This document shows, in pieces, positions 55,566 to 64,000 of a stretch of DNA of 64,000 bases. The translations under genes were made by a program, and so were the position numbers. The notes below the pieces were generated by a model, which saw nothing but the letters and a program-made list of their open reading frames with translations, was not told the origin of the DNA and searched no databases. The stretch's first letter is position 1. Every line of letters starts with the position of its first letter. The DNA comes from Gerris lacustris (Eukaryota; Arthropoda; Insecta; Hemiptera; Gerridae): assembly GCA_951217055.1 (NCBI GenBank), contig OX578280.1, positions 33,733,128-33,797,127 of the forward strand, given 5' to 3'.

Positions 55566-56144
55566 ATTTTTATTCCTGCGCTGAATAAGTCGTGCAGATG
55601 CAAAACATAATAAAAATAATTACTATCACCTTTCTACAAACTTCAATGTAAAACCAACTTCTGGCTCCTCTATGACCATCAGAGCCGAAGAAAGGTAACG
55701 GAAAAAATACTAAACGAACTCCATTCCGACCCAAATTTGTTAAGTTTAAGATATCGAAAGAAAGAGCTTTAAGAAAATATATTGTTTGAAAATTGAATAG
55801 GTAATTAAAATTTTGAGTTAAATGAGAGTTTAGGCGATCTTTTGTCCAGGTACGTGTTGTTTCATCGCTTCTAATCGCGCACAACCTGATCGATAAGTAA
55901 TTATGAAAGAAAAAACAATCAGAAAATGTCACACATTCAAAAGTTAATGGCTATACCGGTATAGTGTAGTAGAGGTAGCCCTTCAACGTCACTAACATTC
56001 TGCTTTTCCGTGTGCTGTTTAATATATCGATGTTACTGTCATAGAAATATACTTGGCATGACACAGACACACAAAGTGTGTCAACTATTTAAAAATTATA
56101 GAAAACAAATTAACTATAAATCACAACTTTAAAGGTCATAATTT
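55566..56144. other. intergenic, nothing recognised
   Basis: A 120-codon open frame on the minus strand (55570-55932) has no recognisable family and overlaps the GC-rich patch edge; not called as a gene. Confidence 0.45.
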
Positions 56145-56880
56145 TTTAGATGACCCTTATCATTTCCTGCGTTTGTTTGTCTGTCTGTTGTTAAAGCACA
56201 TAATCTCCAACAGTGCCCAACACAAAAATTTGAAACTTTGCAGTTATGTTATGTGTAATGATTTAAATATAGAAAAAAAACGGAGGCCCAATCAACCTTA
56301 GAAAACATAGGGTTGAAGTTTAAGTTAAGTTTTAAGTTACGTTTTTTTTACGTTTAAGTAAAGTTTTGACCTATTTTAAGGGAAATGTATCACATATACT
56401 CATAATGAGGATATCCTGAATAAAAATATATATTTGGTTTCGTCTTTGCAACAATTCATTTTTGCTCCATGTCTCCTTAAAAAATGAGTTTTCCGTGTCC
56501 CCCACTGTGTTATAACAAATCGATAAAAATCTAAAACCATAATTGGTCTGAGACAACTCAGAGCAACATTATCATATAAATCGGTCTTTGTTTTCGGTTT
56601 TTACCAAACTCAAATTTATTTTCTTCAGTATCATGGAAAAATATTTTGGAACGTTTTTTCCAGAGTTTTTGGAGAGTTTCGCCCCCAAATTCGGAGCTTA
56701 AATTCATTTCTAGATTTTGCCTGGGGGTGTGATTTTTCTAAATATGTATGCCAATTTCGTCAAAATTGGTCCAATAGTTAAGGCTTCACGCATGTACAGA
56801 CTACCACTTTTTTGGACTCAGGGGTCCTCAAAGAATTTTAAATCCATCTAAATCGCAAGATCTTCATTAAATCATCTGTA
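56145..56880. repeat. dispersed repeat R2, rearranged copy
   Basis: 56145-56300 is R2 sequence in minus orientation (AAATTTGAAACTTTGCAGTT), and 56535-56880 is in plus orientation (TCTGAGACAACTCAGAGCAA, TTCGCCCCCAAATTCGGAGC). The two parts are separated by about 230 unrelated bases. Confidence 0.65.
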
Positions 56881-57830
56881 TTAAATATTAATATTTTATA
56901 ATTGCCTTCTCAGTTTCATTCCTATAATGTACTCTATTATTTTTTAACAATCTTTACTTCTTCAGTTTCATCTCGTGTAAAGATCTTAAAAGGCCTAAAA
57001 CATCATAAAATCTTTATACTGTTATGTAAATGAATCTCAATTAATTAAATTATTTAATAAATAAAATCAGAGGCGCCAGAGAAAATGTTATTTTATTGTG
57101 GTGTTGGTCTATCTGTGAAAACTCGCTGTCTACTCATTTATCTGGTGAAAAAAAAATGTTGTTACATATCTCATAACAGCGTCGCCACCAGAATACGAAC
57201 TAATTTTTCTTTACCTTTTTCTCGAAAGATTTCAATTGTTTTTTGAAATGAACAAAATGTAAAAAACTTGTAAATAAAACACTTAAAAGCGAAATAACGT
57301 TGTTTCATTTCAAAATGAACACAACTTTCCAATCATTGAAGAATTTTTAGTTTTGAGTACTTAAAAAAAAAAATAAAAAAATAGAGAGAGGAAAAAAATG
57401 TGATAGTGCAATCTGATAAAAATTTCATCAGCACTTGACTAATTGATATTAGGTGCTCCATATTAACAATAATGATTTGTTTATTAACATGATTTGTTTA
57501 ATTATTGAAAAAGACCAAAGGCCAAGAAGGAATTTTAATAATTATATATTTATCCTAGAGATATATTCCTTTTTTTCTAAATTTTAAATAGCTGAATAAT
57601 AAACACACATACACACACACAAACAGTTATATATTTATAAGATATACTTTAAAATTAAGTCATCTTTAAAAATTAAAAGTAATTTTTAATAAAAATAGTT
57701 AATCGATGGAGTGAGTAATAATAAAAAAAAGAAGTATTTGCCGAAAATCACGTTTTAAATTCCGTTAGAAAAACCACGTTTTAAATCATATTTTTCGATA
57801 CTGACAATAAAGTTGGTGGTTTATTCTTGA
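56881..57830. other. intergenic, nothing recognised
   Basis: AT-rich, with an (AC)n patch near 57604-57623. Confidence 0.5.
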
Positions 57831-58345
57831 CTAGCCATTAAGCCCGTGGCAACGGGCAGAATAAATGTGGTAGCCTTATTAATAATTGCATTAAAAAAAG
57901 AGCTGAGAGACACTAAAGTATCCTCGAAGTTGCTTCTAATATTGCGTAATGGGAAGGGACAAACAGAGACGCGAATCCTATCGGTGTCCAACCAGCCTCA
58001 GACAACCCGCCACGAAGGACTCGCACTGTCCAGTCACCTCGGTTTCTCCTAAAATGGCAAGTGAACACGTGTTCAACGTCATATTATCCTTAGTATAAAC
58101 TTTCTCACCCCTATTTACTTTCTCATATTCGTGAGAGTAGATAGAAAAGGATTATGATAGTACGAGAATTCGATTTTGAGATTAGACTAGACTTATGAAG
58201 GACGTTTTAAGATCCTTTGTGAGGTCAAAAAGAGGTTTTTTTTTAAAAAAAAATTACTGGCTGTTTGAAATTTGGCATGCAAGTTCTGTAAATCATACCT
58301 CAAGGCGAAATCGAGAAGTGACATTTTACTATATTTAGAGGCGCT
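57831..58345 (-). repeat. dispersed repeat, R2-related copy
   Basis: Starts with ACTAGCCATTAAGCCCGTGG, with stem GCCCGT/ACGGGC, a form common at the ends of arthropod dispersed repeats. The right part (AAATTTGGCATGCAAGTTCT, TCAAGGCGAAATCGAGAAGT) matches R2 in minus orientation. Confidence 0.6.
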
Positions 58346-59474
58346 GTGACACACAAAAAAACTGTTCTAACATTTAAATCCTCCCTCGAGGAGAAGAAGT
58401 GCTGCTCGGCTTGCCGTATAAAAAAAACTTTAAGTAACTAATGCATACACAATTTATTAAAGCCTCTTAAAATACAAATGTATTAATTTTGGAGTTATAA
58501 AAACTTTTAAGAAATATAGGTAATGCACTCTAAAAGTATACAAGGTAGTATGTGTTCTCAACATTAACAAGTAACTTACAGGTGGTCTGGTTAAAATAAT
58601 CGTAATATTAAATAAATAAGGGTGAACGGTGCTGGAAGCAAATTAATTATGATTAATCGTTTGGTTGTATAGTTGGAAGCAAATTTTTATTTATATTTAT
58701 TAGGTTTTCAGACGAACAATGATATCCCTCAACTAAGATATGTATGTATATTAGAGATAGATTAGGTGTTAAGCAAGTCCTCTATTGTAAAAGTTACAAA
58801 GAACAAAACATCATATGAACACAAAAATGCTTGCATTTTAGGAATTAGCGATAAAAAAAATTAGCGACAAAAAACCCTGTTAGAAAACAAATGGCGAGGG
58901 ACAAATTCCAAGGATTGAAAGGTTGATGGACGGTTAGTAAATAAGGAGGTTATTAGATAATAATTGTTGACGAAGTAATACGGTAAAAGTGCAGGGGAAT
59001 GCGCTAGTAAGTACTTGTAGGTATTCACTACGTGAAGGAGCAAGCTAGGCGCAATCTAACACCTTGTTTAGTTTATTAACCTGTGTTAAAGCTTTAAACC
59101 AAAGATAATCTGGGATATCTGGGGCTTCAGCTTCTAACACAGAGTCACTTGGTTATTCGGGTCATTCATTTACTTTTATACTTTACTGTCCATAAACTAT
59201 TATTCTTTCGAGACGATTCTGTAAAATTAAATACAATATTTTACAAATATTTAACATTAATAAGGCTAAATTCGACTACTTTAAGCAAACGTTTATCTGT
59301 CCTGATAAGTGTTTACAGACATAAGTCAGAAAGTGTAACTAAAATATAAAGATTGTGCCAGCCCTCTCTAAGGAAAATGTTCAAAACTAGGCGCAAAAAA
59401 TTTACTGAACTATATTTAAAAGAGAGCGTGAAAATGAGAGTATACAGAGCTTCTTGAAAACACAATCATTGCTT
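58346..59474. other. intergenic, nothing recognised
   Basis: AT-rich sequence, no recognised gene or element end. Confidence 0.5.
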
Positions 59475-59636
59475 CCGAGCTTACGAAAGGTAAAGGAAAC
59501 TATGTGATAGTTCTGGTAGAACGAAAAAATGTTTATCTACGATTGATATGAAATATAAACATTATATCTTTGTTTAGATGCGTAGAAAGTGATTCTTTAC
59601 GTACTTGTATTCATTGCGCATGCGCGTCTCATAGTT

Positions 59637-59692
59637 CTGAATAATTCCTCTTCTTTACCACACTAGTGCGGTAAAGAAGAGGAATTCTTCAG
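59637..59692. repeat. 56 bp hairpin
   Basis: CTGAATAATTCCTCTTCTTT and ACC pair with GGTAAAGAAGAGGAATTCTT and CAG; near-perfect 22-23 bp stem with a loop of about 10 bases (ACACTAGTGC). Confidence 0.88.
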
Positions 59693-59790
59693 CTTTACGC
59701 ACGATTAGCAAGTTTGTTTACATTTAACAAAACTAATTTGCTGTTCTTTTATTAAAGTAACTGTTTATATCGAGTTTTTAGTGAAAAACA

Positions 59791-59940
59791 ATGAGTGAAT
59801 CAAGTGATTTCGACGAAAATGTGGAGAATAATACTCCTCCAGATATAATTAATTCGGCAAAAAATACAACTAATTAATGCCATCTTTATCAAGAGAGAGA
59901 TACGAACTTACATACAGCAAGTTTATTTTTTTCTGTATTT
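59791..59940 (+). pseudogene. N-terminal remnant of a transposon-type ORF
   Basis: ATG at 59791 opens a 28-codon acidic frame (MSESSDFDENVENN...) that stops at TAA 59875. In the next frame the sequence continues MPSLSRERYELTYSKF. The S-R-E-R-Y-E-x-T-Y-x-K-F pattern is like the N-terminal segment of tyrosine-recombinase (Crypton-type) or similar transposon proteins in arthropods. The one-base frame change and the short remaining length show it is broken. Family assignment is weak. Confidence 0.35.
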
Positions 59941-59969
59941 ATTATTTAAATCTAACAATCGTAGATAAA

Positions 59970-60101
59970 GTACGGTACGCAACTCGTGCGAAAACGGCAT
60001 TTTGCATTGCTCGTGTGGTTTTACCACCCTCGCTATCGCTCGGGTGCAAACTCCACACTCGCATGCAAAATGCTACTTTCCGCACTCGACGCGTAATGTA
60101 C
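59970..60101. mobile_element. 132 bp foldback MITE
   Basis: The ends GTACGGTACGCAACTCGTGC and (reverse-complemented) GTACATTACGCGTCGAGTGC lead into paired GCATTTTGCAT words. The centre is ACCACCCTCGCTATCGCTCG then GGTG. It directly abuts the 438 bp TIR element. Confidence 0.75.
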
Positions 60102-60678
60102 TATTTGTCCCCAATTACAAAAATTCCTATACAGAAATCCTTTTCAAACAACAGGGAACATTTTTTATGTCTGTATGTCGCTGTGTCGCTCAATTTTTAC
60201 GAACCATCATATCTTAAAAACTACTCGTCCAGTTTTAATGAAATTTAGGTGATAAGTCATAATTAGCCTATTGTTGGTCCCATATAAGTTTCAACCCCAC
60301 TTGTTTCCCATCTACATGAGCACAAGCATGCATTTATGTACTCCTATATCTTCAAAAGTACTCATCTTATTTTTATAAAAGTTGAATGGTTTGTCGAAAA
60401 TAGCCCGCAGATAGCCCCAGGTTAATTTCAACTGTCTGCGCTCTTAATATATTTTGCTAAATGAATACTTTAATTCATGTAAAAAATTAAAACAATTTTG
60501 AGAGATTTCAAAAATGGGGGGAAAATTAAATAAATTTGACAATAATAGGTTGTAAAAGCATATAATTATTAAAGTATACAAAATAGGACGCGAGGAAGCT
60601 CTGTGCCACACCAGTTGGCAGACTATTTTAAATTAGGCTACCAATTACTTAATTTAAATATTAATATTGTTATTGAAT

Positions 60679-60907
60679 AACTTGGTTTTTCTGTGAAATC
60701 CACGTCACGAAAGGTTTTGCAAGTCCGACGCGTCGCTTCCACTACTGGAAGTATCTTCAGGGGTGTGGTACATCGTTATATTATTTTGAATTCTAACAAG
60801 ATATACATCAGTATTCACCACACCCCTTAAGATGCTCTTCCATTAGTGGAAGCGAATTGTCGGACTTCAAACCCTTCTTGACCTGGGTTTCACCGGAAAA
60901 CCAAGTT
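60679..60907. mobile_element. 229 bp foldback element
   Basis: Left arm 60679-60774 (AACTTGGTTTTTCTGTGAAA ... CGCTTCCACTACTGGAAG ... GGGGTGTGGT) pairs with right arm 60816-60907 (ACCACACCCCTTAAGATG ... ACCGGAAAACCAAGTT) with scattered mismatches. Non-coding. Confidence 0.8.
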
Positions 60908-60967
60908 TTTCATTGCAAGCCAACCCGTGGAAGCCTAAGCACTAAATTAATAGTCATTGTTTAAAAT

Positions 60968-61553
60968 AGACTGTCAATTGGTGTGGCACATAGTTTCGTC
61001 GCATCCTATTGCGTACCTAATTGATTTCATGCTTTCACAAGCTATTATTTTCTAATTTGTTTGATTGTTTCCCCCGTTTATTTAATCTGTCAAAATTGTT
61101 TTGATTTTTGCATGAATTAAAGTATCAATTTAGCAAAAGTTAAAGAGCGCAGGTTACTTACGCAGGGTACTACTCCGGGTTACTTTCGATAAACTATAAA
61201 AGTTTCATACAAAACAGATGAGTACTTTTAAAGCTATATATGATAATAAATGTATGTTTATGAGCATGTGGAAGAGAAAGAAATCAGCGCAGAAGGTTGA
61301 AACTTATATGGGACCAGCAATGAGCTACTCATGACCTACCATAACAAATCATACAAATTTCATTAAAATCGGATGTGTAGTTTTTACGCTATGTTGGTTC
61401 GCAAAAAGTGAGTGACAGACACGGAACCAAAAATGTTCCCTGATGTCTGAAACGGATTTCTGTCTTAGAATTTTTGAAATCAGAGACAGAAAATATTTTC
61501 GTTCTTCAGAACGATTACATAGCTTCCGTTATTTTCGGTAAACTCGGAAGCAA
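60968..61553 (+). repeat. dispersed repeat R1, most complete copy
   Basis: About 590 bp from AGACTGTCAATTGGTGTGGC to TTTTCGGTAAACTCGGAAGC. Internal landmarks in order: GTCAAAATTGTTTTGATTTT, AAGTATCAATTTAGCAAAAG, GTACTTTTAAAGCTATA, GCATGTGGAAGAGAAA, TTGAAACTTATATGGGACCA, AAATTTCATTAAAATCGGAT, TGTTCCCTGATGTCTGAAAC. CATAGCTTCCGTT-like words occur near both ends in direct orientation. No ORF. Confidence 0.85.
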
Positions 61554-62699
61554 AAGATTTATTCATAATTCCATGTAAATAAAGTGAATTGTTACTTACT
61601 GCCCTGCGTTAAAAATAGAATCCTAAATATCCAAATTGTTACTTCGCACCTTGCTCTCATAGGAAGAACCTTATTGCTCTTCTATGTAGGTAGCCATCAA
61701 AGTTGGAGAGTTCTTCTTCTTAAACTCCAGCATAATGGTGGATTTCCTTATTGGCTCACATATCTGTGGCTTGAATACGGCTCTGATTCTTCTCTTGAAA
61801 AATAAAAATGTTATTTGGTTAAATACCATGGTTCAGATAAAGACTTCAAGCATTAATCATAAAATGTAATCAATCCAATTAAACATTTGCCTATGATCTG
61901 GTATAAAAATGCACAAAAAGTGTTGCTTTTTCTTTGTGTAAACAATGTTTCTTTACTAAAAAATAATTGTTCTACCGATTTCTGTACAACTGTTCTAATT
62001 CGGTTTATCTAAAGAGTTCGATTGAAAATGTAATCTCAACAACTTCACATTTAAGATAATTTTGTTGATGGTTCTTTTTCGACCAAGTAAAGGTTTTTGT
62101 TGAATATATATTTACATATTAAACATATAAATATATTTCAATGACCTATAGAACACGATTAGGCATAATATCCGGATCTAATCACTGATTTATAACATAT
62201 AATTGAGTTTTCTACCTTAAAATATGATTTCAAATCTAATATGACCGAGAAACATGACGGATTATCGTAATTAAATAATGATGTTTAAAGCATTTCAAGA
62301 CATTGTTTCAAATTTCCAATGTTTTGATAAATCTAAGTTATTATTTTACAAATATATATATATACTTGAAATGATGATGTAGGAGGACATAAATAAATAT
62401 ATGCCACGCGTGAGGTCCTGAAGGAAGTTATGTAAAGTTAGAATTTCTCACAGAGATCTTACAAATGAGAACAAGAAATTGATTCGTTACAGTGGTAATC
62501 CTGGAAGAAAAAAACAAAAACATTAAAATTACCAAAGCTATTAAAATATGCAACTATCAATAATACATCAAATTGTATTGTTTTTATACCTAACATATTT
62601 ATTGGCTTAACATTTAGCACAAAAATTTATTTTATTTAAGCAATATACATACTCTCGTCGGGCAGTGTCAGCCATGCATTTCACGCATTATTATTTTTT
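61554..62699. other. intergenic, nothing recognised
   Basis: AT-rich; no gene or known repeat end seen. Confidence 0.5.
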
Positions 62700-63060
62700 T
62701 TTTTTTTTACTTTCTTATACACGCAGTATTTATAGAGAAAGTTTTATGATAGAGCACAAATTCAATTGAGATTTTTTTCACGTTTTGAGCTCCCATAAGT
62801 CCAAGTTGTTTTTAAAAAATATCTACATGTCGTCGGTCGTCTGTGAAGACGCGTGGTGCTTTAACTACTGGACTGATTTGGATGCAATTTGGAATACAGG
62901 TTTAGAAAAATCATATCCCGAGGCGAAACCAAGAAATGAATTTTAGCTTTGAAATTTAAGGGAGCTATCCCCTATAAACTGAAAAAACGTGGATAAAATC
63001 ATTTCTCGACACGGTTCTCACGATTTTGAAAAAAAAAAAAAAACATTCTAAATCTAGTCC
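62700..63060 (-). repeat. dispersed repeat R2, minus-strand copy
   Basis: TCGTCGGTCGTCTGTGAAGA, TTTAACTACTGGACTGATTT, AATCATATCCCGAGGCGAAA and CCAAGAAATGAATTTTAGC are the reverse complements of R2 landmarks near 53.5 kb. Confidence 0.65.
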
Positions 63061-63212
63061 TCTTAAATACGAATCGAGTATACGTCGTTTTCACTAGAAA
63101 ATATCTAGTTTCCGAGATATTGATAAAAATAAATCTGTTTTTTTGGAAAATCAAAAACAGCAATCATTTTTTAAATGTGTTGAAAAATAAATCAATTAAT
63201 TGAGATACGATA

Positions 63213-63554
63213 CTTTTTTACTTTGTTACCCACCCTAACAACAAAACAACGGGGTAACAAAGTAAATTAGGTCGGATGTGGCAAGATTTTACTTGGTTAC
63301 CCACCGTTTGTTTATATTATTGTGTTTGACATTTTTTTCAAATAATTGACAATCTTAACTGGGGAATGTTGAAATATTCCTTTGGGACAAAGGAATACCA
63401 CACTTCTGTAAATATAAATGACAATATCCGTTAGTCCAACTATCTAGTAAGCTAAAGTAACCTTTAACCCAATAAAATTTGAACAAAAGAATAGTTCACT
63501 TGGATTTAATAATAAATAAATAAATACATTTGGGTGGGTAACAAAGTAAAAGAG
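63213..63554. mobile_element. 342 bp MITE with ~23 bp TIRs
   Basis: CTTTTTTACTTTGTTACCCA(CCC) and (GGG)TGGGTAACAAAGTAAAAGAG are inverses with one mismatch. Two further internal copies of the TTGTTACCC/GGGTAACAA word lie at about 63249-63263 and 63289-63303. No ORF. Confidence 0.75.
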
Positions 63555-64000
63555 TGCCTGAGAGGTATACTATGGGATTTAAATAAAGTTTATGTATCTA
63601 TCTATAATCTATATAAGAAAGTTTTTTTCGATCAATCGGACCGATTTTTTAAAAAAATAAAAAGAAAATCCATATTAATTTAAGTTTTAATTAACAAGGT
63701 AAACTTTAAAAGTTTGAAAACTGATGTTGAAGAACTTTAGATAGTTTATCAAACGTAAATAGTCAAATGTACCACAGATTGTACAATAGTTATTTCGATT
63801 ATGTACCTGCACAAAGGAGATTAAATTGTATTTTTATTTATGTGAACAATGTTGGAACTGACACGTAACAACACAGATGACAAGTTTATAATTATTATAT
63901 TTATTACATTAATTGTTTTTTGTGCGATTACAAACCGTTTAATAATCCTTTACAACATATTGATTGATTCGTAGTTTTAAGCATCAACTCTATCAAACAA
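63555..64000. other. intergenic, nothing recognised
   Basis: AT-rich end of the window. Confidence 0.5.

Larger units (their letters stand above)
59532..59969 (+). mobile_element. 438 bp TIR element with hairpin and GCGCATGCGC palindrome
   Basis: TTTATCTACGATTG (59532-59545) and CAATCGTAGATAAA (59956-59969) are perfect 14 bp inverses; similarity continues weakly inward. Inside are TGCGCATGCGCG (59616-59627), a hairpin (59637-59692) and an ATG-initiated broken ORF from 59791. It looks like the 5' end of a transposon whose middle was deleted. Confidence 0.65.
59475..60632 (-). repeat. dispersed repeat R1, minus-strand copy split by nested elements
   Basis: R1 sequence at 59475-59531 (TTCCGAGCTTACGAAAGGTA) resumes at about 60110 and runs to 60632 (ACGCGAGGAAGCTCTGTGCC, CACACCAGTTGGCAG). 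The gap is filled by two adjacent elements. The copy therefore predates them. Confidence 0.8.

Noticed and set aside
55570..55932. 120-codon minus-strand frame
   Set aside because: No domain and a composition typical of chance frames in AT-rich DNA; it overlaps a repeat patch.
59877..60248. 123-codon frame across the nested elements
   Set aside because: It runs through a foldback MITE and into R1, so only its first ~16 residues (treated separately as a remnant) may be meaningful.
60690..60910. Protein-coding origin for the GC-richer hairpin region
   Set aside because: Both arms are inverse copies with no shared open frame; it is a foldback.

Overview
The window looks like an AT-rich animal (probably arthropod) chromosome. 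The evidence is GT-AG introns, mariner and LINE fragments, tRNA-derived repeat heads, many short inverted-repeat elements, and very few protein-coding host sequences. A crustacean such as a copepod would fit, but nothing in the sequence proves the species.

Region 1 (about 0.9-12.2 kb) is the only dense gene block. It is a Polinton/Maverick (adintovirus-like) element. Eight genes lie head to tail on the minus strand: a packaging ATPase, a small conserved protein, a conserved protein with an N-terminal KMILVP motif, a retrovirus-type integrase with chromodomain, a penton-like minor capsid protein, a basic glycine-rich virion-type protein, the double-jelly-roll major capsid protein and an adenovirus-type cysteine protease. 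One long gene runs on the plus strand from a shared 170 bp divergent promoter: the protein-primed family-B DNA polymerase. Its reading frame is best explained by three exons (7176-7623, 7730-7822, 7999-12116); the second exon carries the first of seven C2HC zinc fingers. All ORFs are long and all catalytic motifs are present. The one visible defect is a 15-A run in the basic virion gene that appears to put its C-terminus out of frame. No terminal inverted repeats were found, so the left end may lie before base 1 or both ends may have decayed. Functionally, the polymerase and integrase would replicate and insert the DNA, while the capsid proteins, protease and ATPase would form, mature and fill a particle.

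Region 2 (12.2-32.4 kb) is repeat-rich intergenic DNA: a degenerate tRNA-like unit with upstream direct repeats, an internally deleted mariner with both TIRs and part of its transposase, two minisatellites (about 155 bp and 116-132 bp units), several copies of a dispersed repeat here called R1 (marked by GTGTGGCACATAGCTTCC), and the 3' end of a LINE.

Region 3 (32.4-42.1 kb) holds a 5'-truncated LINE (reverse transcriptase) bracketed by a 16 bp target-site duplication, a large inverted repeat, tRNA-headed SINE-like units and a 1.3 kb element with 22 bp TIRs.

Region 4 (42.1-64 kb) is non-coding: a tandem duplication, hairpin MITEs, a 69-base poly-G tract, copies of a second dispersed family (R2), and a nest of elements at 59.5-60.6 kb. 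That nest is a 438 bp TIR element carrying a hairpin, a GCGCATGCGC palindrome and a broken ORF, next to a 132 bp foldback, all inside an R1 copy.

No rRNA gene, CRISPR array, bacterial operon or clearly intact host gene was recognised.
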